Position numbers and translations under genes: made by a program
Notes under the pieces: model-generated
The model's input: the letters and a program-made list of their open reading frames with translations, nothing else
The model's database searches: none
What the model was told of the DNA's origin: nothing
Shown here: piece by piece, positions 29,544-40,677 of the stretch
Numbering within the stretch: position 1 is the first letter of the stretch
Layout: each line of letters starts with the position of its first letter
From: Candidatus Mediterraneibacter merdipullorum
GTDB taxonomy: Bacteria; Bacillota; Clostridia; Lachnospirales; Lachnospiraceae
NCBI GenBank assembly: GCA_019117125.1
Contig: DXAL01000022.1
Location: 1-64,000, forward strand
Reading direction: 5' to 3'
Length of the DNA stretch: 64,000 nucleotides

Positions 29544-32500
29544 ATGCTTCAGATGAAAGACATCTGTAAGGAATACCGGACAGGAAGCCTCATCCAGAAG
29601 GCGCTGGACCATGTGAGCCTGAACCTGCGAGACAACGAATTCGTCGCTATACTGGGTCCCAGCGGCTCGGGAAAGACGACGCTGTTAAATATCATCGGAG
29701 GGCTGGACCGCTATGACAGCGGCGCCCTTATCATCAACGGCATTTCCACGGAAAAATACAAAGACCGGGACTGGGATTCCTACCGGAATCATACGATTGG
29801 ATTTGTGTTCCAGAGCTATAACCTGATCCCCCATCAGACCATCCTCGCCAATGTGGAACTGGCGCTCACCATATCCGGAATCGGGAAGTCAGAGCGCAGG
29901 AGACGCGCGCAGGAAGCCCTGGAGCAGGTGGGGCTGGGCGAGCAGGCGCACAAGAAGCCGAACCAGCTCTCCGGCGGGCAGATGCAGCGGGTCGCCATTG
30001 CCAGAGCTCTTGTCAACGACCCGGACATCCTGCTGGCGGATGAACCCACAGGAGCGCTGGACAGTGAGACGAGCGTGCAGGTCATGGAGCTGTTAAAAGA
30101 AGTGGCAAAGGACCGTCTCGTAGTCATGGTCACCCACAATCCGGAGCTGGCGCATGCGTACGCCACCCGCATCGTGAACCTCAGAGACGGGAAGATACGC
30201 TCGGACAGCAATGCTTATATGCCTAAGACAGAGGCGGGAGAGCCGGAGCACCGGAATATGGGAAAGGCTTCCATGTCTTTTCTCACTGCCCTGTCCTTAA
30301 GTTTTAACAACCTGAAGACCAAGAAGGCGAGGACGCTTCTGACTTCTTTTGCCGGCTCCATCGGCATCATCGGCATCGCGCTCATCCTTTCCCTCTCCAC
30401 GGGAGTCAGCGATTATATCGAGCGCATCGAGGAGGAGACGTTCTCCGAGTATCCCCTGCAGATACAGAGCACAGGATTCGATTTCTCTTCCGTCATGACA
30501 GGAGGGGATGCAGCCGGGGAACTTAAGGAGAGCGGGGACGTCTATGTGGTGGACATGGTGACGGATATGTTCTCTACGATGGATTCCAACGACCTGGAAG
30601 CCCTGAAGGCATATCTGGACAGCGGGGAGAGCGGCATGGAAGCGTACACCAATGCCATCGAGTATTCCTACAGTACAGAGCCGTGCATCTATAAAGAAAA
30701 CGGGGATGATATCCGGCAGGTACATCCGGATACTTCCTTTTCTTCCATGGGGCTTGGCAGTTCGGGCAGTTCCAGCAGCATCATGTCCTCGATGATGAGT
30801 ACGGATGTCTTTTACGAGATGCCGGAAAACGAGTCGCTCTACAAAGGGCAGTACGATGTAAAGGCGGGACGCTGGCCAAAAGATTACAACGAATGTGTGC
30901 TCGTGCTTACATCCGGCGGGGGCATGAGCGATTTCCTGCTCTACACGCTGGGACTGCGGGACCCGCTTGAACTGGATGAGATGGTAGAGCAGTTTATCAA
31001 TGAGGAACCCATCCAGGTCCCGGAAGATACAGGTACTTATGATTATGACGATATCCTGGGGACCACGTTCAAGCTGGTAAATACAGCGGACCTCTATGAG
31101 TACGACAGCCGGTACGGCGTCTGGACCGACCGGTCCGGGGACGAGGCGTTCCTGAAGACCCAGGTGGAAAACGGGGAAGACCTTACCATCGTCGGCATCG
31201 TCCAGCCATCGGAAGATGCGGCTGCCTCCGCCCTCAGCGCCGGGATCGGCTATCCGGCGTCTCTCACCGTACATATGTCAGAGTATGCGGCGGGTACAGA
31301 TATCGTGGAACAGCAGCTATCAGAGCCGTCGGTCAATGTATTTACCGGGGAGCCGTTCGGGGAGGACAGCGGGGAAGCATTTGACATGGAGTCTCTTGTC
31401 ACGGTGGATGAGGAGAAGCTGCAGGAGGCATTCGGATTTGATGAAAGCGCTTTTTCCGACCTGTCGGATTCCTTTGATTTTTCCAGCGTATTTCAAAGCG
31501 CGGGGGACACCCTGGACCTTTCCGGACTGGTGGATTTAAAGGGAATCTCCGTGGACCTGCCGCAGATGGAGGCGGCGGACCTGGGAGAGATGGCGGACAG
31601 CCTGGACATCTCCCTTTCTTCCGAAGATGTTTCCCGCATCGCGGGAGCGCTCCTGGAAGGCTATGAAGCCTATGCAAAAGACCATCCGGAGGCGGATGTT
31701 TCCGGGCTTTCCGAGAGCTTTCGGGAGTATCTTGTGACAGAGCCCGCGCAGGAGATGATACGGGGCGCGGTCCTGGATATCATCCGGGGAGAGGACGGGA
31801 AAGGACTCCGGGTCACCGGGACCCAGATAAAAGACATGTTCAGCCGGTTGGAGAGCGGCTTCCGCGTCCATCTGGGCTCCAGGGCAGAGGATAATAACTG
31901 GACCGCAGAGGACCTGTATGATGAACTGGAATCCTATGTGCAGACACAGGACGCCCTGGATGTCATCAATGACTGGATGGACGGAATATTTGCAGAACGG
32001 CTGGAAGACGTTACAATCAGCGACCGGGAGCTGGCATCTCTGGCGGCGTCCCTTGCTGCAGGCTATGAACAGTATGCGGAGGAAGAAGGCGCCCCGAACC
32101 CGGTCCGCATCGGGGAATATTTTGCAGAGTATCTGCAGACAGAGGAAGCGCAGGAAATCCTGACCGGCGGCATCGCCTCCGCAGTCGATACGGACAGTCT
32201 GGAAGCCCAGCTTACCTCCGCAGTGGAAGGCTACATGAGAGACGTCATGTCCTCCTATGGAAGCGCGCTGAGCAGCGCCATCTCCAGGGAGATATCTTCC
32301 GCCATGGAGCAGGTGATGAGCCGGCTCGCCTCCGGCATGGAGGAAGCGATGGGCAGCGCCCTTTCCGACGTCGGGACCGCCCTTGCAGATGCAGTGGATG
32401 TGGATGCAGAGGCGTTTGCAGATGCCTTTCAGATGAACATGACGGAAGAGGAACTGACGGAACTGATGATGTCCATGAGCGCGGAAGAGGGGGCTTCTTA

Positions 32501-33119
32501 TGAGAACAACCTGAAGACGCTGGGCTATGTGGACTTTGATAATCCCAGCAGGATTGATATCTATCCGAAAGACTTCGAGAGCAAAGAAGAGGTTGTCCGC
32601 ATCCTGGATGATTATAACAGCCGTATGGAAGCGGAAGGGAAGGAGGAGCAGGTTATCACCTACACGGATATGGTGGGGACGCTTATGTCGTCGGTGACAG
32701 ATATCATCGATATCATCAGCTATGTCCTCATCGCGTTCGTCGCCATCTCCCTTGTGGTCTCTTCCATCATGATTGGCGTCATCACATATATCAGCGTGCT
32801 CGAGCGGAAGAAAGAGATTGGCATCCTGCGCGCCATCGGGGCGTCGAAAGGGAATATCTCACAGGTGTTCAATGCGGAGACATTTATCATCGGGCTGTGC
32901 GCGGGCGTGCTCGGCATCCTTATCACACTGCTCCTGCTCATCCCGGGGAATGCCCTCATCCATTTCCTTGCAGGGACCAGCGAGGTCAGTGCGGTGCTCC
33001 CGGCTGTGCCGGCGGTGGTGCTCATCCTGCTCAGCATCCTGCTGACAGTGGCGGGCGGGCTCATCCCGTCAGGAAAAGCGGCAAAGAGCGACCCGGTGAC
33101 CGCGCTGCGCACGGAATGA
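29544..33119 (+). CDS. Fused ABC transporter ATPase + FtsX-like permease with very large extracytoplasmic region
   Basis: LolD/MacB-type ATPase (LGPSGSGKTTLLNIIGGLDRYDSG, LSGGQMQRVAIARAL), TM, long Asp/Glu/Ser-rich region, C-terminal three TM with EIGILRAIGASKGNISQVF. Confidence 0.88.
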   Translation: MLQMKDICKEYRTGSLIQKALDHVSLNLRDNEFVAILGPSGSGKTTLLNIIGGLDRYDSGALIINGISTEKYKDRDWDSYRNHTIGFVFQSYNLIPHQTILANVELALTISGIGKSERRRRAQEALEQVGLGEQAHKKPNQLSGGQMQRVAIARALVNDPDILLADEPTGALDSETSVQVMELLKEVAKDRLVVMVTHNPELAHAYATRIVNLRDGKIRSDSNAYMPKTEAGEPEHRNMGKASMSFLTALSLSFNNLKTKKARTLLTSFAGSIGIIGIALILSLSTGVSDYIERIEEETFSEYPLQIQSTGFDFSSVMTGGDAAGELKESGDVYVVDMVTDMFSTMDSNDLEALKAYLDSGESGMEAYTNAIEYSYSTEPCIYKENGDDIRQVHPDTSFSSMGLGSSGSSSSIMSSMMSTDVFYEMPENESLYKGQYDVKAGRWPKDYNECVLVLTSGGGMSDFLLYTLGLRDPLELDEMVEQFINEEPIQVPEDTGTYDYDDILGTTFKLVNTADLYEYDSRYGVWTDRSGDEAFLKTQVENGEDLTIVGIVQPSEDAAASALSAGIGYPASLTVHMSEYAAGTDIVEQQLSEPSVNVFTGEPFGEDSGEAFDMESLVTVDEEKLQEAFGFDESAFSDLSDSFDFSSVFQSAGDTLDLSGLVDLKGISVDLPQMEAADLGEMADSLDISLSSEDVSRIAGALLEGYEAYAKDHPEADVSGLSESFREYLVTEPAQEMIRGAVLDIIRGEDGKGLRVTGTQIKDMFSRLESGFRVHLGSRAEDNNWTAEDLYDELESYVQTQDALDVINDWMDGIFAERLEDVTISDRELASLAASLAAGYEQYAEEEGAPNPVRIGEYFAEYLQTEEAQEILTGGIASAVDTDSLEAQLTSAVEGYMRDVMSSYGSALSSAISREISSAMEQVMSRLASGMEEAMGSALSDVGTALADAVDVDAEAFADAFQMNMTEEELTELMMSMSAEEGASYENNLKTLGYVDFDNPSRIDIYPKDFESKEEVVRILDDYNSRMEAEGKEEQVITYTDMVGTLMSSVTDIIDIISYVLIAFVAISLVVSSIMIGVITYISVLERKKEIGILRAIGASKGNISQVFNAETFIIGLCAGVLGILITLLLLIPGNALIHFLAGTSEVSAVLPAVPAVVLILLSILLTVAGGLIPSGKAAKSDPVTALRTE

Positions 33120-33141
33120 CGCGGCAGTACGGAGGAGAAAC

Positions 33142-35409
33142 ATGAACGAAAAGACTTTGAAGAAAAAGCTGGACCGTCTGACCGTGATGGTCGTCATCAT
33201 CAGCATCGCCATCCTTGCGGGCGGCAGTATCGCGTCCTATTTCCTCCGGACCATGCTGGAAGACGCTCTTGCCGGGCAGATGCAGAGCGAGACTGAACAG
33301 TACGAAATCAATATCAACCGGCAGCTCGATGCGGATATCCAGACCCTGAACACGCTGGCGAGTTTTCTGAGCTTCGGGACGATGGATACGGAGTCTTTCA
33401 TGCGCGGTCTGGTCGTATCCAGAGAGTACAATGATTTTGACCGGATGGGCTATTTCTGGAAATCCGGGGACGGCGTCACGGTGACGGCGGATTCGGATAT
33501 CCGTATGGATGTGCCTTTTGAAGTCCTGGATGAAAATGTCCGGGACGCTGTGCAGAAGGCATGGCAGGGGGAGAGCGCCATATCCAGGATCTATCCGGCG
33601 TCTGACGGCAGGGAGAATGTCTTTGCCTATGCGGTGCCCGTGTATGCGGGAGAGGACGTGGCGGGAGCCCTTGTGGCGGATGTGAGTACGGACGTTTTTG
33701 CCGGCGTGCTGGAGGACCGGTCCGTCCTGGGCGGTCAGGGATATATCCACCTGATATCCGATACCGGGAAGCTGCTCGTGCGCTCAGAGGATCGGGTCGT
33801 GGAAGAAGAGCTGGACAAAATCTATGACCATGACTACATCTCTCCGGAGGAGCAGGAAAAGATACAAAAGGCAATGAAAGCCGGGGAATCCTGTTTCTCG
33901 GAATTTACCTATGACAATGTGACTTACCAGGTGTATCTGGACCCGATCGGGGTGAACGGCTGGTACCTGTTCTGCGTCCAGACGGCCCAGAGTGTGAACG
34001 GGAGCATCTACCGGCTCATGGTGAATACCCGTATTATCACGGTCGTTGTCCTGTTCATCCTGCTCATCATCATTGCATACGGATACCGGATGATTTACCG
34101 CAGCAACCGGAGCCTGATCCGGAGTGCGTGGTACGACCCGCTGACCGGAGCTTACAATACGGCGCGGTTTGTAAATGAGATTTCCGGCATCGTCGAAAAG
34201 ACCCGGGAGTACAGCCTGGCGGCGCTCAATGTCCGCCAGTTCAAGTTCATCAATGAGATATTCGGAAGCCGGCAGGCGGATATGCTTCTGTGCCACATCA
34301 AAGATGTCCTGGATGACCGTATCAGGGACGGGGAATATTTCTGCAGGAGCACAGATGATATGTTCTATCTGTTCTTCCGGGAGACGGACCGGGAGGCGCT
34401 CCGGAAAAGAGTGCAGGACATCATGGATGATATCAGCAGGCATGCCGTCAGCAATAACCGGAATTACCAGATCATGCTCTACTGCGGCATCGTGATAGGA
34501 ACGGATGTGGAAGACGTGCCGCCGACGGTGCAGAAAAGCATGACCCATGTCCGCTTTGCGCTGGATACGGCGAGGCAGTCCATGAAGAAACACATCTGGT
34601 TCTACGACACCAGCCTCCACGAATACGAGAAGCTGGAGAACTATGTGGAGAGCCACATGCATCAGGCGCTGGCGGACCGGGAGTTCCGGATGTTCCTCCA
34701 GCCGAAGGTCAGCCTGGAGACCGGGAAGATATCGGGCGCCGAGGCGCTTGTGCGGTGGGTGCCCCGGACGGGACAGATGATTTATCCCGGACAGTTCATC
34801 CCCATGTTTGAGAATAACGGATTCTGTGTGGAGCTGGACCTGTATATGGTGGAGCAGGTGTGCGCCCGGATACGCGCCTGGCTTGACGAAGGAGTCAGAC
34901 CGGTCCCGCTCTCGGTCAACCAGTCGAAACTGCTGTTTTATGAGGCGGACTATATCGATAAGCTGAAGGCGCTGCTGGAGGAGTACCGGGTGCCCGCGCC
35001 GCTCATTACCCTGGAGATACTGGAGGGGCTGGCGATGGAAAATGTGGATGCCCTCAATGAGAAGATACGGTGCCTCAGAGAGATTGGATTCCGGATATCC
35101 ATGGATGACTTCGGAAGCGGCTATTCCTCCCTGAATACGCTGGCGAACCTGAAGATAGACGAGATTAAATTTGACCGGGGATTCCTGCTGAACCTGAAAG
35201 ATTCCGCTGCAGATTATGACCGTCAGATCATCATCATGAAAGAAATCGTGGAGCTCACGAAGAAGCTGGATATCAGCACCGTGGTCGAGGGCGTGGAAAC
35301 GGCGGAGAACGAGGCGCTTATCCGGAGCCTCGGCTGCGAACTGGGGCAGGGATACTATTACGGCAGGCCCGTGAGTGAGGAAGAATTTTCGGAAACTTAT
35401 GTGAAGTAA
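33142..35409 (+). CDS. Membrane sensor with periplasmic sensor region, degenerate GGDEF and intact EAL domain
   Basis: Two TM; GGDEF site replaced by RSTDD; EAL motifs GAEALVRW, MDDFGSGYSSL, VVEGVETAENEALIRSLGCELGQGYYY. Confidence 0.88.
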   Translation: MNEKTLKKKLDRLTVMVVIISIAILAGGSIASYFLRTMLEDALAGQMQSETEQYEININRQLDADIQTLNTLASFLSFGTMDTESFMRGLVVSREYNDFDRMGYFWKSGDGVTVTADSDIRMDVPFEVLDENVRDAVQKAWQGESAISRIYPASDGRENVFAYAVPVYAGEDVAGALVADVSTDVFAGVLEDRSVLGGQGYIHLISDTGKLLVRSEDRVVEEELDKIYDHDYISPEEQEKIQKAMKAGESCFSEFTYDNVTYQVYLDPIGVNGWYLFCVQTAQSVNGSIYRLMVNTRIITVVVLFILLIIIAYGYRMIYRSNRSLIRSAWYDPLTGAYNTARFVNEISGIVEKTREYSLAALNVRQFKFINEIFGSRQADMLLCHIKDVLDDRIRDGEYFCRSTDDMFYLFFRETDREALRKRVQDIMDDISRHAVSNNRNYQIMLYCGIVIGTDVEDVPPTVQKSMTHVRFALDTARQSMKKHIWFYDTSLHEYEKLENYVESHMHQALADREFRMFLQPKVSLETGKISGAEALVRWVPRTGQMIYPGQFIPMFENNGFCVELDLYMVEQVCARIRAWLDEGVRPVPLSVNQSKLLFYEADYIDKLKALLEEYRVPAPLITLEILEGLAMENVDALNEKIRCLREIGFRISMDDFGSGYSSLNTLANLKIDEIKFDRGFLLNLKDSAADYDRQIIIMKEIVELTKKLDISTVVEGVETAENEALIRSLGCELGQGYYYGRPVSEEEFSETYVK

Positions 35410-35411
35410 AA

Positions 35412-35454
35412 AGAGCCCCCTTCCGGTACATGGCATGAACCGAAAGGGGGCTCG
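35412..35454. terminator. Bidirectional terminator between convergent genes
   Basis: GAGCCCCCTTCCGGT-...-ACCGAAAGGGGGCTC. Confidence 0.85.
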
Positions 35455-35460
35455 TGTATC

Positions 35461-36405
35461 TTACAGATGGATTCTTGTCCCGGTTTTTCCGAGGATTCCG
35501 TCTTTCGCTTTTTCCAGCAGTGTGATGAGCGCCTGTCTGCCGGGCTTTGAACCTGCAAAGTCCACAGCGGCCTGGACTTTCGGCAGCATGCTGCCGGGGG
35601 CAAAGTGCCCTTCGGCGATGTACTGTTTCGCCTCGTCCACTGTGATGTCGTCCAGCCACCTCTCATCCGGTTTGCCGTAGTTGACTGCCGCCTTTTCCAC
35701 GGCGGTCAGGATGATGAGGAAATCCGCATCCAGCTCTTTTGCCATCAGGCAGCTTGCGAAGTCCTTGTCGATGACTGCGCTGGCGCCTTTTAAGTGGTTG
35801 CCCTGCCGTGTGACGGGGATGCCGCCTCCACCGCATGCGATGACGACGTCGCCGGAATCCACCATGTTGCGGATGGTCCCGATTTCGATGATTTCCTGAG
35901 GCTTCGGGGAGGCCACTACACGGCGGTAGCCGCGTCCGGCGTCTTCCTTCATGATGTAGTCATATTTCTCAGCCATCTCATCCGCCTGCTCCTTTGTGAG
36001 AAAGCGTCCGATGGGTTTGGACGGATGCTCAAACGCCGGGTCGTCAGGGTCGACTCTCACCTGGGTAATCATGGTTGCCACCGGGATGTCTGTGATGCCC
36101 CGGTTTAAGAGCTCTTCACGGAGGGCGTTCTGCAGGTCATATCCGATGTATGCCTGGCTCATGGCTACGCAGACAGACAACGGTGTGTTGGGCTGCAGCG
36201 GGTCTTCATGGGTGAGGGCGAGCATGGCATTGTTCACCATGCCGACCTGGGGACCGTTCCCGTGCGCCACGACGACCTCACATCCCTCCTGAATCAGGTC
36301 CACGATGGCGCGGGACGTAATCTTTACAGCCTTCATCTGCTCCGGGAGCGTGTTGCCGAGGGCGTTTCCGCCCAGGGCGATGACGATACGTTTCTTCTTT
36401 TTCAT
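35461..36405 (-). CDS. arcC: Carbamate kinase
   Basis: RIVIALGGNALGNTLPEQMKAV, VVAHGNGPQVGMVNNAM, VVASPKPQEIIEI motifs. Confidence 0.96.
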   Translation of the reverse strand: MKKKKRIVIALGGNALGNTLPEQMKAVKITSRAIVDLIQEGCEVVVAHGNGPQVGMVNNAMLALTHEDPLQPNTPLSVCVAMSQAYIGYDLQNALREELLNRGITDIPVATMITQVRVDPDDPAFEHPSKPIGRFLTKEQADEMAEKYDYIMKEDAGRGYRRVVASPKPQEIIEIGTIRNMVDSGDVVIACGGGGIPVTRQGNHLKGASAVIDKDFASCLMAKELDADFLIILTAVEKAAVNYGKPDERWLDDITVDEAKQYIAEGHFAPGSMLPKVQAAVDFAGSKPGRQALITLLEKAKDGILGKTGTRIHL

Positions 36406-36417
36406 ATCCGTCCTCCA

Positions 36418-36801
36418 CTACGCTCCGCTGACAGCGGCGATTACCTCTACTTCGCAGAGGACGCCCTTGGGAAGCGCTTTTACGGCAACGCAGGAGCGCG
36501 CCGGTTTTCCGGTGAAATATTTTGCATATACTTCATTGAATGCAGCAAAGTCTGCCATGTCCGCAAGGAAGCAGGTTGTCTTTACCACATCGGTGAATGC
36601 TGCGCCCTGGCTTTCCAGGAGCGCTCCTATATTCTGCATGACCTGTTCTGCCTGTTCTTCGATGGTCGTTCCGACGACCTCTCCTGTTTCCGGTGAGAGC
36701 GGTATCTGACCGGAGAAGAAAGCGATGCCGTTCAGGACGATGCCCTGGGAGTAGGGACCGATGGCAGCAGGTGCGTTTTTTGTGTCAACATATTTCAACA
36801 T
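36418..36801 (-). CDS. ridA: RidA family enamine/imine deaminase
   Basis: [69 protein letters not shown]. Confidence 0.92.
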   Translation of the reverse strand: MLKYVDTKNAPAAIGPYSQGIVLNGIAFFSGQIPLSPETGEVVGTTIEEQAEQVMQNIGALLESQGAAFTDVVKTTCFLADMADFAAFNEVYAKYFTGKPARSCVAVKALPKGVLCEVEVIAAVSGA

Positions 36802-36817
36802 AGTCCGTTCTCCTCCT

Positions 36818-38011
36818 TTACTGAAAAATCCTCGGCGTTCCTTTTTCTTCCAGCTTCTTCAGGATGTCCGCCGGGTCGGCGAATTTCGCCAGGAAGATCA
36901 TCGCCGCGATGATGTACGGTTTGTAGCTCGCTTCTTTGTAGAGCGGGTCTCTGTAGCGGTCAAATACGCTGGCATCCACTTCGCCTTCCTCGCAGCTCAC
37001 GCCTGTGATGTCCGCCGGCAGGCAGTGCATGTAGAGGGCTTTTCCGTCTTTCGTCGTCTTCATCAGCTCCTCGGTGCATGCCCAGTCTTTGTGCTGCGCA
37101 TTCTGGGCGAGCAGTTCTTTTTCCAGTTCTTTGATGCCCTCGAAGTCACCGTTCCCGTACAGCTCGGTGCGCTTTTCCATCGCTGCGAAGGGAGCCCAGC
37201 TCTTCGGATATACGATGTCCGCGTCTTTGAACGCCTCTGTCATATTGTTTGTCTTTGTGAAAGTACCGCCGGATTTTTTCGCGTTTTCAGCGGCTACTGC
37301 CTCGACTTCCGGGAAGACCTCGTATCCTTCCGGGTGAGCCAGCACAACGTCCATACCGAAGCGGGTCATCAGTCCGATGATGCCCTGGGGAACGGAGAGG
37401 GGTTTCCCGTAAGACGGGGAATACGCCCATGACATGGCAATCTTTTTGCCTTTGAGATTTTCGACTCCCCCAAATTCATGGATGATGTGGAGCATATCCG
37501 CCATCGCCTGGGTCGGGTGGTCGATGTCGCACTGCAGGTTGACAAGGGTCGGCTTCTGCTCGAGGATGCCGTCTTTCTTTCCCTGGGTCACGGCGTCAAC
37601 CACTTCATGCATGTAAGCGTTTCCTTTGCCGATGTACATATCGTCACGGATGCCGATGACATCCGCCATGAAGGAAATCATATTTGCAGTCTCGCGCACC
37701 GTCTCGCCGTGCGCCACCTGGGATTTGCCCTCGTCCAGGTCCTGTACTTCAAGACCGAGCAGGTTGCAGGCAGATGCGAAGGAAAAGCGGGTGCGGGTGG
37801 AATTGTCCCGGAAGAGGGAGATGCCGAGCCCGCTCTCAAATACTTTTGTGGAGATGTTGTTCTCTCTCATGAAGCGAAGCGCGTCCGCAACGGTGAATAC
37901 GGCTTCCAGCTCTTCGTCGGTCTTCTCCCAGGTCAGGAAGAAGTCGCCTTCGTACATGTCTTTGAAGTTCAGTCTGTTCAGCTTATCGATATAATCCTGT
38001 AATGTTTTCAT
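36818..38011 (-). CDS. ygeW: Knotted carbamoyltransferase YgeW
   Basis: [53 protein letters not shown]-type site; [17 protein letters not shown]. Confidence 0.93.
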   Translation of the reverse strand: MKTLQDYIDKLNRLNFKDMYEGDFFLTWEKTDEELEAVFTVADALRFMRENNISTKVFESGLGISLFRDNSTRTRFSFASACNLLGLEVQDLDEGKSQVAHGETVRETANMISFMADVIGIRDDMYIGKGNAYMHEVVDAVTQGKKDGILEQKPTLVNLQCDIDHPTQAMADMLHIIHEFGGVENLKGKKIAMSWAYSPSYGKPLSVPQGIIGLMTRFGMDVVLAHPEGYEVFPEVEAVAAENAKKSGGTFTKTNNMTEAFKDADIVYPKSWAPFAAMEKRTELYGNGDFEGIKELEKELLAQNAQHKDWACTEELMKTTKDGKALYMHCLPADITGVSCEEGEVDASVFDRYRDPLYKEASYKPYIIAAMIFLAKFADPADILKKLEEKGTPRIFQ

Positions 38012-38089
38012 TTTAGTTTGTCCTCCTTGCTCTTGAAATGCGGTATATACGGTTATGTAGTTCCTCTGACCCGGTGCTTCCGGGTGTTC

Positions 38090-39400
38090 TTATTCACAGT
38101 AGCAGTTCGGCAGCGCCGCGTAGACCGCCGCGCAGGTCACCAGGTCCTGTTTCCATGTCTTCTCGTTGGGCGCGTGCGCCTGTGCCTCGGCGCCGGGGCC
38201 GAATCCGATGCAGGGGATGCCGTTCCTTCCCATGATGGATACGCCGTTTGTGGAGAAAGTCCACTTGTCTGTGAGCGGGCGGCTCTGGCGCATTTCCAGC
38301 GTCTCGGGAGCGCCGATGCGCTTCTCGCCGTAGAGGGAAGTATAAGCCTTCTCAAGGGCTTTTGTCACTTTGTGGTCTTTCGGGATCGCCCAGGTCGGGA
38401 AATAGCACTCAATCTCGTAAACGCATCCGGTGTAGGACGGCCGGTCGTAGTTGTACATGGATACGACCACGTCGTCCCCGTATTTCTGTACGCTCGGGAG
38501 TGCGCGTATCTCGTCCAGGCAGCTCTCCCATGTCTCGCCGAAGGTCATGCGGCGGTCCAGGGATACCGCGCAGGAATCCGCCACCGCGCAGCGGCTCGGG
38601 GAGGTGTAGAAGATCTGGGATACGGTTACCGTACCGCGACCCAGGAATCGTGCTTCCTCCCAGTCCGGATTGTATTTCGGGTTGAGCATCTTGACGAGCC
38701 CTTTGATTTCCGTTTCGTCCGCGTCATCATTCTCATTGAGGGCGCGCACATCCTGGAGGATGTCCGCCATCTTGTAGATGGCATTGTCGCCGCGCTCCGG
38801 AGCGGAACCGTGGCAGGAGACGCCTTTGACGTCCACGCGTATTTCCATGCGTCCGCGCTGTCCGCGGTAGATGCCGCCGTCCGTGGGTTCTGTGGATACG
38901 ACGAACTCCGGACGTACCTTGTCTTCGTTGATGATGTACTGCCAGCACAGCCCGTCGCAGTCTTCCTCCTGGACGGTCCCGACGACCATGATCCTGCATC
39001 CTTCGGGGATGAGGTCCATGTCTTTCATGATTCTTGCACCGTAAACGGCAGATACGAGGCCGCCGCACTGGTCGGACACGCCGCGCCCGCCGATTTCCGT
39101 GTCGTTTTCGTATCCCTCGTACGGGTCGAAGTCCCAGTTGTCGATGTTGCCGATGCCGACGGTATCGATATGTGCGTCGTAGGCGATGATTTTATCGCCG
39201 GTCCCCATGTAGCCGATGACATTTCCCTGGGGGTCGATGACGACTTCATCGAAGTCCAGTTTTTTCATCTCGGCGGCGATGGTGTCGATGTGAGCCTTTT
39301 CATCACAGCTCTCGCCCGGGTTTCTCACGATGGCGCGAAGAAATGCGGTCATGTCTTTTTCGTAAGCCTGTGCGGCTTCTTTGATTTTGTTGAAGTCCAT
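38090..39400 (-). CDS. ygeY: YgeY family selenium metabolism-linked M20 hydrolase
   Basis: M20 peptidase motifs ([31 protein letters not shown]) and operon context with ygeW/ygeX. Confidence 0.92.
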   Translation of the reverse strand: MDFNKIKEAAQAYEKDMTAFLRAIVRNPGESCDEKAHIDTIAAEMKKLDFDEVVIDPQGNVIGYMGTGDKIIAYDAHIDTVGIGNIDNWDFDPYEGYENDTEIGGRGVSDQCGGLVSAVYGARIMKDMDLIPEGCRIMVVGTVQEEDCDGLCWQYIINEDKVRPEFVVSTEPTDGGIYRGQRGRMEIRVDVKGVSCHGSAPERGDNAIYKMADILQDVRALNENDDADETEIKGLVKMLNPKYNPDWEEARFLGRGTVTVSQIFYTSPSRCAVADSCAVSLDRRMTFGETWESCLDEIRALPSVQKYGDDVVVSMYNYDRPSYTGCVYEIECYFPTWAIPKDHKVTKALEKAYTSLYGEKRIGAPETLEMRQSRPLTDKWTFSTNGVSIMGRNGIPCIGFGPGAEAQAHAPNEKTWKQDLVTCAAVYAALPNCYCE

Positions 39401-39445
39401 GATTGTTCTCTCCTTTTCTTTTTCTGAATCTATACATCTGTTTCG

Positions 39446-40651
39446 CTATCTGTCGTTTCCGCCCCACACGATGGATTCGTACCGTTCGGGGTCCGTGTCT
39501 CCTTCGGTGGAGAAGAGCAGGACTCTTGCATTTTCGTCCAGCCCCAGGTGTTCTCTTAAGGGGTGGTATTCGTCCATCGTCATGATGCATGCCAGTGTGC
39601 CGAAGGGGGCGGCTCCGGATTCTCCGGATGTCACCGGCCGGTCGCCTTTTACGGGCGCTGCCAGCATGCGCATGCCTCGTGCCGCCACCCAGTCGGGAGA
39701 GGCGACGAAGGTATCCACGTGATTCTTCAGGATGTCCCAGGAGATGGTGTTCGGTTCGCCGCAGGCGAGCCCCGCCATGATGGTCACCATGTCGCCGTCC
39801 ACGATGCGGATGCCGCCGTCTCCTGCCACTGCGCCTTTATAGAGGCAGGCAGCTGCCTCTGCCTCCACGACGATGACTTTGGGCGGGTTGTCCGGATAAC
39901 GGTTGGCAAAATATCCCTGGACCGCGCCCGCAAGGGAGCCGACGCCTGCCTGGATGAATACATGGGTCGGGCGTTCGCAGTCACAGTCGTGGAGCTGTTC
40001 GTCCGCCTCCATCGCCATGGTCCCGTAGCCCTGCATGATCCAGGACGGAATCTCCTCGTATCCGTCCCAGGCGGTATCCTGCACCATGACGCCGTTTTCG
40101 GTCTTTTCCGCCATGGCGTTCGCCATGCGGACACATTCGTCGTAATTGCATTCCTCGATGGTCGCCTGTGCGCCCTCGGCGAGGATGTTGTTCAGCCTTG
40201 TCTGTGTGCTTCCTTTCGGCATGAGGACGACTGCCTTCTGTCCCAGTTTATTGGCAGCCCAGGCCACGCCCCGCCCGTGATTGCCGTCTGTGGCGGTGAA
40301 GAATGTCGCCTGTCCGAATTCCCTCCGCAGTTCATCGGAAGTGAGCACGCTGTAGGGGAGTTCGGACACATCCCGTCCGGTCTGCTTTGCGATATAGCGC
40401 GCCATGGCGAATGAACCGCCGAGCACCTTGAAGGCGTTGAGTCCGAACCGGTAGGACTCATCTTTGATGTAGATTTCTCCCAGTCCGAGGCGGGACGCCA
40501 TGCGGTCGAGTTTTACGAGGGGCGTTACGCTGTACTGCGGGAAGCTCTCGTGAAAAGCGCGGGCTTTGCGGATTTCATCGAGTCCCATCACCTTCAGGTT
40601 TGCGTCTTCGGTCTTCGGCATGTTGTTCACTGCCCATTTGATTGTTTCCAT
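39446..40651 (-). CDS. ygeX: Diaminopropionate ammonia-lyase
   Basis: PLP fold type II: YIKDESYRFGLNAFKVLGGSFAM, TATDGNHGRGVAWAA, VIVVEAEAAACL. Confidence 0.94.
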   Translation of the reverse strand: METIKWAVNNMPKTEDANLKVMGLDEIRKARAFHESFPQYSVTPLVKLDRMASRLGLGEIYIKDESYRFGLNAFKVLGGSFAMARYIAKQTGRDVSELPYSVLTSDELRREFGQATFFTATDGNHGRGVAWAANKLGQKAVVLMPKGSTQTRLNNILAEGAQATIEECNYDECVRMANAMAEKTENGVMVQDTAWDGYEEIPSWIMQGYGTMAMEADEQLHDCDCERPTHVFIQAGVGSLAGAVQGYFANRYPDNPPKVIVVEAEAAACLYKGAVAGDGGIRIVDGDMVTIMAGLACGEPNTISWDILKNHVDTFVASPDWVAARGMRMLAAPVKGDRPVTSGESGAAPFGTLACIMTMDEYHPLREHLGLDENARVLLFSTEGDTDPERYESIVWGGNDR

Positions 40652-40677
40652 CGTGGAACCTCCTTATTGATATTATG

